Positions 6,471 through 11,667 of a stretch of DNA of 30,955 bases are shown piece after piece. This stretch comes from a virus. The notes under the pieces are model-generated. The model was not told where the DNA came from. It ran no database searches and worked only from the letters and a program-made list of their open reading frames with translations. A program made the translations under genes and the position numbers. The first letter of the stretch is position 1; every line of letters begins with the position of its first letter. The DNA lies in the IMG/VR virus record IMGVR_UViG_3300027733_000149, positions 1 through 30,955 of that record. One strand, given 5' to 3'.

Positions 6471-6678
6471 CACCCGCCACCGCACTAAGTAGTTCATCAA
6501 TCACCGTATCAACTTGTTTACCCGCTTGTCCCTTGTTATCATTCAACATACGTTTAAAGAACCCTGCATATATTACATCGGTCAGTATGTTTTCTTTGTT
6601 CACTTCGGGGTAGCCAAATTGTTTCAAGTTGCTTACTCCTGCTGTCAATAGTTTGTCTTTGATTTGTTCGTTTGTCAT
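6466..6678 (-). CDS. cassette protein, 70 aa, conserved phage type
   Basis: MTNEQIKDKLLTAGVSNLKQ start, centre ENILTDVIYAGFFKRMLND, end VDTVIDELLSAVAGV. An all-helical small protein of a type that I recall from Bacteroidota phages, without assigned function. Its GTT-TAA end lies inside the degenerate box of the following site, so cassette and gene end coincide. A-rich leader before the ATG. Confidence 0.65.
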   Translation of the reverse strand: MTNEQIKDKLLTAGVSNLKQFGYPEVNKENILTDVIYAGFFKRMLNDNKGQAGKQVDTVIDELLSAVAGV

Positions 6679-6770
6679 TTTATTTTAGTTTTAAAGTTTA
6701 TCAATTCCTCCCCGCAAAAGGGTGTTTATATTATACTCTGTTTTTCAATTTAAGTTTAGTTTAATAAACG

Positions 6771-6796
6771 TTTCATATTTGCAACCGTTATATTCA
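6771..6796 (-). repeat. attC-like half-site
   Basis: CATATTTGCAACCGTTATATTC matches the right arm and box of sites 7053-7139 and 8346-8400, but no matching left arm (an AACAAATATG-like sequence) is found between 6679 and 6770. It looks like one surviving half of a site. Confidence 0.5.
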
Positions 6797-6808
6797 ATAA
6801 CTTAAAAT

Positions 6809-7030
6809 TCATGGTTTTAATGGACCTAAAAATGAAGCATTTTCATAATATGGATGATGTATTGGTTCGGAATCCCATAACGCATTTAATGATTTAATCT
6901 TTGCTCTTTCTTCATCACCTGATACGACAGCAAATTCTATATCACCATCTTTAAGTTTTATCTTGTATAATCCATCACCATTAGGTTTATCAGACCAAGA
7001 ATTTTCAGTTTTAAATTCAATTTTTTCCAT
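6809..7030 (-). CDS. cassette protein, 73 aa, unknown
   Basis: MEKIEFKTENSWSDKPNGDG start, then alternating beta-like and charged segments (GLYKIKLKDGDIEFAVVSGD) and an aromatic C-terminal part (IHHPYYENASFLGPLKP). The layout recalls small single-domain proteins of the DUF551 neighbourhood (tryptophan early, PLKP late) but is not a clear member. Ends with TGA. Confidence 0.6.
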   Translation of the reverse strand: MEKIEFKTENSWSDKPNGDGLYKIKLKDGDIEFAVVSGDEERAKIKSLNALWDSEPIHHPYYENASFLGPLKP

Positions 7031-7052
7031 ATGTATAAATTTTAAGTTACTA

Positions 7053-7139
7053 AATATAACAACAAATATAAGAAATAAATCTTACTTTGTCTATTTTTTA
7101 ATGAAAAGATTTACTTCTCATATTTGCTGATGTTACCTG
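7053..7139 (-). repeat. attC-like site
   Basis: AATATAAC AACAAATATAAGAAATAAATCTT pairs with AAGATTTACTTCTCATATTTGCTGAT and GTTACCT, about 20 paired bases, with unpaired spacer bases beside the boxes. Same arm family as 3975-4103 and 8346-8400. Confidence 0.87.
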
Positions 7140-7144
7140 CAAGG

Positions 7145-7507
7145 CTACCTTGACACTTCGATAATAGCATCAGGATATTCTTTACAGGCTTCTAAATACT
7201 TTTCGACAAAAGGAACAAAATGCTCATACATTCCCCACCCATTAGGAGAATTGAAAGTTTCAAAATGTTCAGGTCTTGCTTTTAAATCAGCTAATCCTTT
7301 TTCAAGTAATTCAACTATTTCACTTGCCTTTGTTTTTCCAATTTCCTCTGGTCGCCAAAGGGCTTCATAAATTCCTGCTTCACCTGCCATTTTACCTAAG
7401 TTATGGGTAATGTTTGCATCGTAAACGGTTTCATCTTCTTCTGTTAATGTTTTGCCAGCATCGTAGCTAATCCATTTTTTTCGTGTTAAATAAACACCTA
7501 AACTCAT
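7145..7507 (-). CDS. conserved phage protein (MSLGVYL family)
   Basis: 120 residues. The sequence shows MSLGVYLTRKK at the start, ITHNLGKMAGEAGIYEALWR in the middle, SPNGWGMYEHFVPFV and a C-terminal YPDAIIEVSR. Proteins with these blocks are widespread in unrelated tailed phages; from memory no function is assigned. Here it is the cargo of a single-gene cassette bounded by sites 7547-7671 and 7053-7139, which suggests that such widespread small phage genes can move as cassettes. Confidence 0.8.
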   Translation of the reverse strand: MSLGVYLTRKKWISYDAGKTLTEEDETVYDANITHNLGKMAGEAGIYEALWRPEEIGKTKASEIVELLEKGLADLKARPEHFETFNSPNGWGMYEHFVPFVEKYLEACKEYPDAIIEVSR

Positions 7508-7546
7508 TTTGTTCCTTTTTTAAATTCTGCTGAATAATCCGCCCAG

Positions 7547-7671
7547 CAGGTAACAGCGGTTTGGCAAAAAAGCCGTTAAGTATTTCAAATGAACATTTGT
7601 GCTAAACATCAATATTCGTGTTCCAAATTAGCATCCGTTTCGGCTTCTTTGCCAACCCGCAAACGTTAGCA
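7547..7671 (-). repeat. attC-like site
   Basis: AGGTAACA GCGGTTTGGCAAAAAAGCCG pairs with CGGCTTCTTTGCCAACCCGC AAAC GTTAGCAATC, about 19 paired bases with one mismatch. The loop is about 65 bases and has no minus-strand start codon followed by a usable frame. Confidence 0.87.
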
Positions 7672-7908
7672 ATCATTTTGTTCCCTACGCACGAAGAACT
7701 CGTCATAAGTTTCTTTAGCGTGTTTTTCGGGGTAATAATCCAAGTGGTTGTCATTTCTGCCCTGAACATACATTTTACACATTTGTTCCTTTTCTTTTGG
7801 TAGCAATTGCCAAATTTTTTCCTTCATATTAGTATGTGTGGGATGATAATTTTTGTCATCAAATTCCTTGCACCATTCTAACAATTGATTTAATACTGTT
7901 TTTTCCAT
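7666..7908 (-). CDS. cassette protein, 80 aa, unknown
   Basis: Start set at MEKTVLNQLLEWCKEFDDKN (7908); the longer frame to 7977 has an untypical N-terminus and enters the half-site region. C-terminal part YPEKHAKETYDEFFVRREQN resembles the end of a family of small Bacteroidota phage proteins with a helical N-terminal EWCKEF-like segment. No function known. Its 3' end overlaps the attC box of 7547-7671. Confidence 0.62.
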   Translation of the reverse strand: MEKTVLNQLLEWCKEFDDKNYHPTHTNMKEKIWQLLPKEKEQMCKMYVQGRNDNHLDYYPEKHAKETYDEFFVRREQNDC

Positions 7909-7976
7909 ATTTATAATTTTAGTTTCAAAATCCACGCAAACAAAACGAAGTGCTAATTTAAAAGTTTCTACAAGCA

Positions 7977-8005
7977 AACCTTCTCATACACCCGACCGTT
8001 ATGCA
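7977..8005 (-). repeat. attC-like half-site
   Basis: ACCTTCTCATACACCCGACCGTTATGCAC is nearly identical to the right arm of site 5711-5808 (CCTTCTCATACACCCAATCGTTATGTGC) but the partner arm with GGTGTATAAG is missing to its left. Likely remnant of a recombined or deleted site. Confidence 0.55.
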
Positions 8006-8019
8006 CAATTAATTGCTTT

Positions 8020-8313
8020 TTAAGTATTCATCAACGCAATCGTTACTTGAATGTCCTTCGCAGTTAAAATCATATCATACTCGATAAATATGACATCACC
8101 TTCTCGTTCATCAAAGGACTCTAGTCTATTATACATATATTTTAAATCTTTATCATATTCTAATAAAAATTCTTGATATTGATAAATCATAACAGACACA
8201 TGATTTCCTTCGCCAGCAAGTATAGATTCAGCACCTTCAAATGAACATAATTTAGCAAAACCATCTGTTATGCTTTTCATATATTCTTCGTATTCCTTTT
8301 GATATTCTCTCAT
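8020..8313 (-). CDS. cassette protein, 97 aa, unknown
   Basis: MREYQKEYEEYMKSITDGFA start; acidic and helical at first, then IYQYQEFLLEYDKDLKYMYN and a C-terminal DVIFIEYDMILTAKDIQVTI that looks like two beta strands. No known domain. It follows site 8346-8400 with a normal A-rich leader and is followed only by an attC half-site, so it may no longer be separable from the next cassette. Confidence 0.6.
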   Translation of the reverse strand: MREYQKEYEEYMKSITDGFAKLCSFEGAESILAGEGNHVSVMIYQYQEFLLEYDKDLKYMYNRLESFDEREGDVIFIEYDMILTAKDIQVTIALMNT

Positions 8314-8345
8314 TTTTTTATTTGTATAAAAATTTTAAAACTAAA

Positions 8346-8400
8346 ACATAACAACAAATAAAACACATTAAAACGATGTTTTATTTGCAACCGTTAGCGG
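8346..8400 (-). repeat. compact attC-like site
   Basis: ACATAAC AACAAATAAAACA, loop CATTAAAACGA, then TGTTTTATTTGCAACC GTTAGCG: 11-13 paired bases closing a short loop. It shares the exact 11-base loop with site 4463-4518. Confidence 0.88.
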
Positions 8401-8407
8401 TAATTGG

Positions 8408-8674
8408 TCACACTAACTTCCATTGCCAGTCAAAAGCACTTTCACTCTTGCATTGGCAGCAAAATATATCATATGCAGGTCTCCAACTTGTTAAATGTAT
8501 TGTTCCGTCAGGTGCTTTTGCTAATAGTTCCACATCATTCGGTGGTGGTTCTTCATTAACATACATCCAACTACCGCTAACACCAAATAAACCCAATAAA
8601 AGTGTCTGTGCGTAATCGGTAGTTATTTCGTCATATTTTAGCTGTTCTGCTATTTTTAAAATTTGGTCTTTCAT
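8408..8674 (-). CDS. DUF551-like cassette protein with attC-derived leader
   Basis: 88 residues. The leader MKDQILKIAEQLKYDEITTD...LLLGLFGVSG is encoded by the loop and arm of the site 8575-8708: GTTAGCGG of the box is read V-S-G. The body begins with SWMYVNEEPPPNDVELLAKA, the W..V.E..P..D..VL opening of DUF551-type domains, and ends in two tryptophans. Leaders of the form ILxIAEQL...LFGVSGS precede unrelated bodies in Bacteroidota phage proteins, from memory, which supports leader swapping. Function of the body unknown. Confidence 0.7.
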   Translation of the reverse strand: MKDQILKIAEQLKYDEITTDYAQTLLLGLFGVSGSWMYVNEEPPPNDVELLAKAPDGTIHLTSWRPAYDIFCCQCKSESAFDWQWKLV

Positions 8675-8708
8675 ATCTTTTACTGTGTTTATTTGTAACC
8701 GTTATCGG
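8575..8708 (-). repeat. attC-like site with start codon in its loop
   Basis: CGCTAACACC AAATAAACCCAATAAAAG at the left pairs with CTTTTACTGTGTTTATTTGTAACC and GTTATCG at the right, about 18 paired bases with few mismatches. The ATG of the next cassette gene (8674) lies in the loop, and the left arm is coding (LLGLFGVSG). Confidence 0.82.
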
Positions 8709-8713
8709 CAACC

Positions 8714-9118
8714 CTAATACGACTTACCGTGTTTATGTGGGCGACTTGCATTATATCTCATTTTTGCCTTAATATGACTTTCAATATCAATGCCTTTAAA
8801 TGCACATAAATCAAGCACACGAATAACTACATCGGCCAATTCATCTTCAAAAGTGTTTTTAACTGAATGTTCAAACTCGTTTTTAAAAGCTTCCTCGCCA
8901 CAAAATGAAGCTCCATAATTGGCATCTGCCAAGCCTTTGATAAACCACTTTTTAGATTCGTCAATGTTTTCGTAATACCATTTTTTTCTATCCGCTTCCA
9001 ATGCTTCGGAAACTTCTGAATGTATAAGGCAAAGCATTTCGCCAATGTTTTTTTCACTATCAAAAAATCCTTTTGATTTGGCATTTTCGTGAATTTTTGT
9101 TGCTAATTCGTTTAACAT
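8714..9118 (-). CDS. MazG-like nucleotide pyrophosphohydrolase
   Basis: 134 residues. Two metal-binding helices typical of the all-alpha NTP pyrophosphatase superfamily are visible: SEVSEALEADRKKW (about residues 34-47; ExxE-type) and EDELADVVIRVLDLCAF (about residues 91-107; ExxD). Such phage enzymes hydrolyse (d)NTPs or (p)ppGpp-like nucleotides to pyrophosphate and monophosphate. It is the clearest enzyme in the array and is bounded by attC-like sites 9170-9262 and 8575-8708. Substrate is not determined by the sequence. Confidence 0.85.
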   Translation of the reverse strand: MLNELATKIHENAKSKGFFDSEKNIGEMLCLIHSEVSEALEADRKKWYYENIDESKKWFIKGLADANYGASFCGEEAFKNEFEHSVKNTFEDELADVVIRVLDLCAFKGIDIESHIKAKMRYNASRPHKHGKSY

Positions 9119-9169
9119 TTTTGTATTTGTTTTTAAGTTTATAATTCATCATTACGAAAGAAGGGCAGC

Positions 9170-9262
9170 CGATAACACGTAATATAAAAAATTGGCTATC
9201 AGCGTTTGTGGTAACGTGAAAGGTTCATACAAGCCAACTTTTCATATTACCAACCGTTATAG
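9170..9262 (-). repeat. attC-like site
   Basis: CGATAACA CGTAATATAAAAAATTGGCT pairs with AGCCAACTTTTCATATTACC AACC GTTATAG, about 19 paired bases, loop about 28 bases. Unpaired bases beside the box are on one side only. Confidence 0.88.
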
Positions 9263-9275
9263 AGAATAAAACAAA

Positions 9276-9497
9276 CTACTTACCTGCTTTACCTCTTTCA
9301 TATGCTTCTGAGATATGCCACATTATTTTCTGCTTCAACCAATCTTTTGTTTCTTTATTTATAATTTTGAGTTTTTCATCAAGTTCTTTAAATGTATCAT
9401 CTACAACAGAACCGTTTGTTTTACTCTCTATAACAACAGATATATTCAAGTTTTCTGTTGCTTCGTTGAAACTTTTTATGTGTCTTTTATCTTTCAT
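9276..9497 (-). CDS. cassette protein with attC-derived leader, 73 aa
   Basis: The start MKDKRHIKSFNEATENLN lies in the loop of the site 9428-9563 and the next residues ISVVIES are encoded by its arm and box (GTTATAGAG read V-I-E). Leaders of the type (K)SFNE..ENLNIS occur, from memory, before unrelated bodies in Bacteroidota phage proteins. The body after the box is helical (FKELDEKLKIINKETKDWLK, then AYERGKAGK) with no known function. Confidence 0.66.
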   Translation of the reverse strand: MKDKRHIKSFNEATENLNISVVIESKTNGSVVDDTFKELDEKLKIINKETKDWLKQKIMWHISEAYERGKAGK

Positions 9498-9563
9498 CTT
9501 CGTGTGTTTTTTAGTGTATATATTAAAAAAGAAAACCTGAAATATATCTGATTATCATTAGCA
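9428..9563 (-). repeat. attC-like site with start codon in its loop
   Basis: CTATAAC AACAGATATATTCAAGTTTTC at the left pairs with GAAAACCTGAAATATATCTGATTATC at the right, about 20 paired bases. The right outer box reads CATTAGCAG in place of GTTAGCAG, one base from consensus. The 75-base loop carries the ATG at 9497. Confidence 0.8.
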
Positions 9564-9573
9564 GAAATGGCTA

Positions 9574-9927
9574 CTATACCGCTTCGTAAGACAATAACTG
9601 CTCTTTTAATATTTCGGCTTCCTCTTGCACTTTCTCTTTTGACCATTTAGATAGGTTGTCTGAATAATGAGCCGTATCAAATCCAACGCACCATTTACCT
9701 TCATCTTCTTTATCTAATTCCCATTTTTCAACCATCTTAGCATCTACTAATTCTGAAAAAGTTAATCCACCGTGAACATCTACATCAATATCGTCATAGT
9801 GTTTACCGTGTAATGGGTTGTTTTCAGGGATAAGAACATATCCATTTCCCCAACCAAAATCAATCATACCTCTTGTATATCTCCATATACTACATTTTGG
9901 TAATATTATTTCTAATGTGGCTTCCAT
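9574..9927 (-). CDS. conserved phage protein (VHGGLTF family)
   Basis: 117 residues with the blocks NNPLHGKHYDDIDVDVHGGL (residues about 36-55) and KWCVGFDTAHYSDN (about 79-92), followed by an acidic helix. These blocks recur in small proteins of many unrelated phages; from memory no function is assigned. The D-D-D-H pattern could bind a metal, which is a guess. Cargo of a cassette ending with site 9428-9563. The 185 bases before the next site (9928-10112) are very A/T-rich and show no gene. Confidence 0.75.
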   Translation of the reverse strand: MEATLEIILPKCSIWRYTRGMIDFGWGNGYVLIPENNPLHGKHYDDIDVDVHGGLTFSELVDAKMVEKWELDKEDEGKWCVGFDTAHYSDNLSKWSKEKVQEEAEILKEQLLSYEAV

Positions 9928-10100
9928 TTTTTTATATTTTCAAATTTAAGTTTCATAGATTTAGTATTTTTCCATATTGTAAAATGCTTAAATCTAAAAA
10001 TAAGTGTATACATTTCGTAATTTTCTAAAAAATTTTTCATTTATTATAATTTTTATTTTTAAATTTCCATCCTAATAATAAAAATGATTAAGTTTTTCGG
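9928..10100. other. A/T-rich non-coding stretch
   Basis: Between the start of gene 9574-9927 and the degenerate site near 10101 I see no frame of useful length, no strong hairpin and no clear promoter. It could be the leader of the cassette gene, or the decayed remains of an ORF-less cassette. Confidence 0.5.
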
Positions 10101-10147
10101 TTAATTTACTTTTGTGCTTCTAATGCCACAAGCATCGAACGTTAGCT
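10101..10147 (-). repeat. degenerate compact attC-like site
   Basis: GTGCTT and AAGCAT close a ten-base loop, followed by CGAAC and a good box GTTAGCT. The left box is TTAATTTAC, off consensus. It lies between genes 10158-10379 and 9574-9927 where a site is expected. Confidence 0.45.
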
Positions 10148-10157
10148 TCAATAAAAA

Positions 10158-10379
10158 TTACTCATTTGGCATTTTTGGTAATGGCATCCAATGAGTAACA
10201 TCATCAACCCAATTGCCTATTGCTGGTTCATCAGTTTCCCACCACTCTTTTTCTCTGTTCCATCTCCCTACAAAGATTGCTAAGTCATTACAAAACAAAA
10301 CATCTTCCGAAAGATGCTTTTGCCATTCGTGTTTTGTCCAAGTTCCTGTTGGTTTAATTTTTTGGTCTATCCATTCCAT
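10158..10379 (-). CDS. DUF551-like cassette protein
   Basis: 73 residues: MEWIDQKIKPTGTWTKHEWQ, centre NDLAIFVGRWNREKEWWETD, end VTHWMPLPKMPNE. The W-I start and the V-T-H-W-M-P-L-P ending are the signature of DUF551 proteins, which are common in phages and lack a known function. First cassette of the array in the direction of reading. A second DUF551-like body occurs at 8408-8674. Confidence 0.78.
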   Translation of the reverse strand: MEWIDQKIKPTGTWTKHEWQKHLSEDVLFCNDLAIFVGRWNREKEWWETDEPAIGNWVDDVTHWMPLPKMPNE

Positions 10380-10399
10380 CGCACTAATTTTATTTTACA

Positions 10400-10480
10400 G
10401 CTTATAACAGCACCTAACAAAAATGTCTGCTAAGCATTGTTTGTCAAATGAAGTAATTTTTAGGCAACTGCTCTTATCAA
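10400..10480 (-). repeat. attC-like or attI-like site at the proximal end
   Basis: The left arm (10400-10424) is identical over 25 bases to that of 2685-2817, but the partner arm near 10455-10478 (TTTTTAGG...CTGCTCTTATC) pairs only partly and its outer box lacks GTT. Since it precedes the first cassette it could be a decayed attC or the array's insertion point. No integrase gene is next to it. Confidence 0.45.
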
Positions 10481-10504
10481 TAATACTAAGACTTCTGTAA
10501 AAAT

Positions 10505-10536
10505 AAAAAAAGGATCCCTTAAAAAGAGATCCTTTA
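10505..10536 (-). terminator. rho-independent terminator
   Basis: Read on the minus strand, AAAGGATCTC - TTTTTAA - GGGATCCTTT followed by TTTTATTTTT: a ten-base stem with a T-run. It closes the transcription unit of gene 10558-11286 and separates phage genes from the cassette array. Confidence 0.85.
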
Positions 10537-10557
10537 GAGCCTGACGTTAAATTTATT

Positions 10558-11286
10558 TTAGATTTTAGTTCCGCATGTTGGGCAAAACTTCCATCCTTGT
10601 GATTTCATTCGTGAACCACAGCTGTGACAGTAGTTACGAATGGTTTGTGCTTCGACTGGTTTTTGAGATTCTGGTAAAATCTGCAAATCTATTGATTTGC
10701 TAATCCATGAATTGTACGTTGAATTGTCAGAAACAAAATGTTGATTTGAAGTTTCACCCTTTTCAGTACGACCAGTTTCAATATTCGTTTCAACATTTGC
10801 TGCAATCGAACTTACACTACCGATGTCTGATGAAAAGTAGCAGAGTGAACGATTAAGATCGTTGCCGACTGATGGACTGCCAAACATCGTGTTAACGTTC
10901 CAATCATACACGGTTGGTTGGTAATACTGAACTATGAGTTCATCGTAAAATTCGATTCGTATCTTACCGTTATTTTGAATTGCTTTTGCAGCATCAGTCG
11001 AATTCTCAACTGAGTAGGTTTCAAAAAGAAACTTTTTAGCTTCATCCAACCAACGCTCTAGAAAAACTCTTTGTCCTGGACGAAGAACTATACCTGAATT
11101 AGAGATTGATACTCCATTCATGTAAATCTTGGTTAAAACCTTTGTTGTTTTTGGATTAAAAAGCTCTATCTCAAAATGAGTTTTATCTTTAAGATAGAAA
11201 GAGTCGCCGTATTGTTTTAGGCGATTGTGATTTACTGCAATGCTTGCAGAGGGGTCGCTTACCCCAATTTGGTGATAATATGTCAT
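10558..11286 (-). CDS. conserved phage protein with C-terminal zinc ribbon
   Basis: 242 residues. N-terminal half is conserved-looking and beta-rich (NHNRLKQYGDSFYLKDKTHF, then SNSGIVLRPGQRVFLERWLD, FLFETYSVE). The C-terminus has two knuckles, YCHSCGSRMK and FCPTCGTKI, forming a zinc ribbon. Proteins with this layout are frequent in marine and environmental T4-like phages, from memory; function unknown, possibly virion-associated or regulatory. Followed by a strong terminator, with a structured gap upstream. Confidence 0.75.
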   Translation of the reverse strand: MTYYHQIGVSDPSASIAVNHNRLKQYGDSFYLKDKTHFEIELFNPKTTKVLTKIYMNGVSISNSGIVLRPGQRVFLERWLDEAKKFLFETYSVENSTDAAKAIQNNGKIRIEFYDELIVQYYQPTVYDWNVNTMFGSPSVGNDLNRSLCYFSSDIGSVSSIAANVETNIETGRTEKGETSNQHFVSDNSTYNSWISKSIDLQILPESQKPVEAQTIRNYCHSCGSRMKSQGWKFCPTCGTKI

Positions 11287-11335
11287 ATTTACCTTGATTA
11301 TTTTTTAATTAAGCAGACGCCTTTGTGGCAAACAC

Positions 11336-11373
11336 CACTCTAAAGCCAATTAGACTCAACGCCGACTAGAGTG
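11336..11373. other. hairpin in a 129-base gap
   Basis: CACTCTA (11336-11342) and TAGAGTG (11367-11373) form a seven-base stem with a 24-base loop, in a non-coding gap between two minus-strand genes. No T-run follows and it does not fold as a tRNA by eye. Could be a processing or regulatory hairpin. Confidence 0.35.
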
Positions 11374-11415
11374 TCAGGCTCTTGTAGTTATATACTCTAC
11401 TCAAATTAAATAGTT

Positions 11416-11667
11416 TTAACTTCGCGGCTTTCTAGTCCCGTCTTCAAATGCACGTTTCGTTGCATCCTTCATTCGAAGTACATCTGCAAGTGACAAGTTA
11501 TGTGATTCAACAAATGCTTCAATTGCACCAACAAGATCTGCTAATTCAACGAATAACATTATCGGATTTGCCTGAGCATAGGCATCTTCTGTTTCTAAGA
11601 ATTCTTCTCTAATCTTTGAGAAGTCTCCATACGTTCCCTTAGGAATCTCCTTTATGTGGTAACCCAT
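11416..11667 (-). CDS. MazG-like/phage NTP-PPase-like protein
   Basis: Start set at MGYHIKEIPKGTYGDFSKIR (11667), because residues of the longer frame to 11775 lie inside the upstream gene. 83 residues with ...EEFLETEDAYAQANPIMLF and VELADLVGAIEAFVESHN, the ExxD helix of the MazG-like superfamily; the first acidic helix is EEFLETEDA. A compact member probably acting on nucleotides. Overlaps the aaRS-like gene by 29 bases. Substrate unknown. Confidence 0.65.
   Translation of the reverse strand: MGYHIKEIPKGTYGDFSKIREEFLETEDAYAQANPIMLFVELADLVGAIEAFVESHNLSLADVLRMKDATKRAFEDGTRKPRS

Larger units (their letters stand above)
2470..10480 (-). mobile_element. integron-like gene-cassette array (attC cluster without integrase)
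   Basis: About 8 kb of small genes, all read on the minus strand, each normally followed by an imperfect palindrome that starts with an RYYYAAC-like box and ends with a GTTRRRY-like box. Arms pair over 15-30 bases, with unpaired bases next to the boxes, as in attC sites. Twenty-two complete, weak or degraded sites are listed separately. The array lies between a terminator (10505-10536) and the recombination operon. No tyrosine integrase is in the window, so it matches the 'cluster of attC sites lacking integrase' type. Recognition as attC is by eye. Confidence 0.8.

Noticed and set aside
2470-10480. Palindromes between small genes as ordinary rho-independent terminators
   Set aside because: They lack T-runs, have long loops, share AAC/GTT outer boxes and one-sided unpaired bases, and several lie inside coding sequence. 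The true terminators of the window (10505, 20701, 24451) look quite different.
2470-10480. CRISPR array
   Set aside because: Spacing is irregular (up to several hundred bases with genes between), the repeats are not identical and no cas gene is present.
11287-11415. tRNA gene in the gap
   Set aside because: Hairpins are present but no cloverleaf with a T-loop (TTCRA) or a seven-base acceptor stem could be drawn on either strand.
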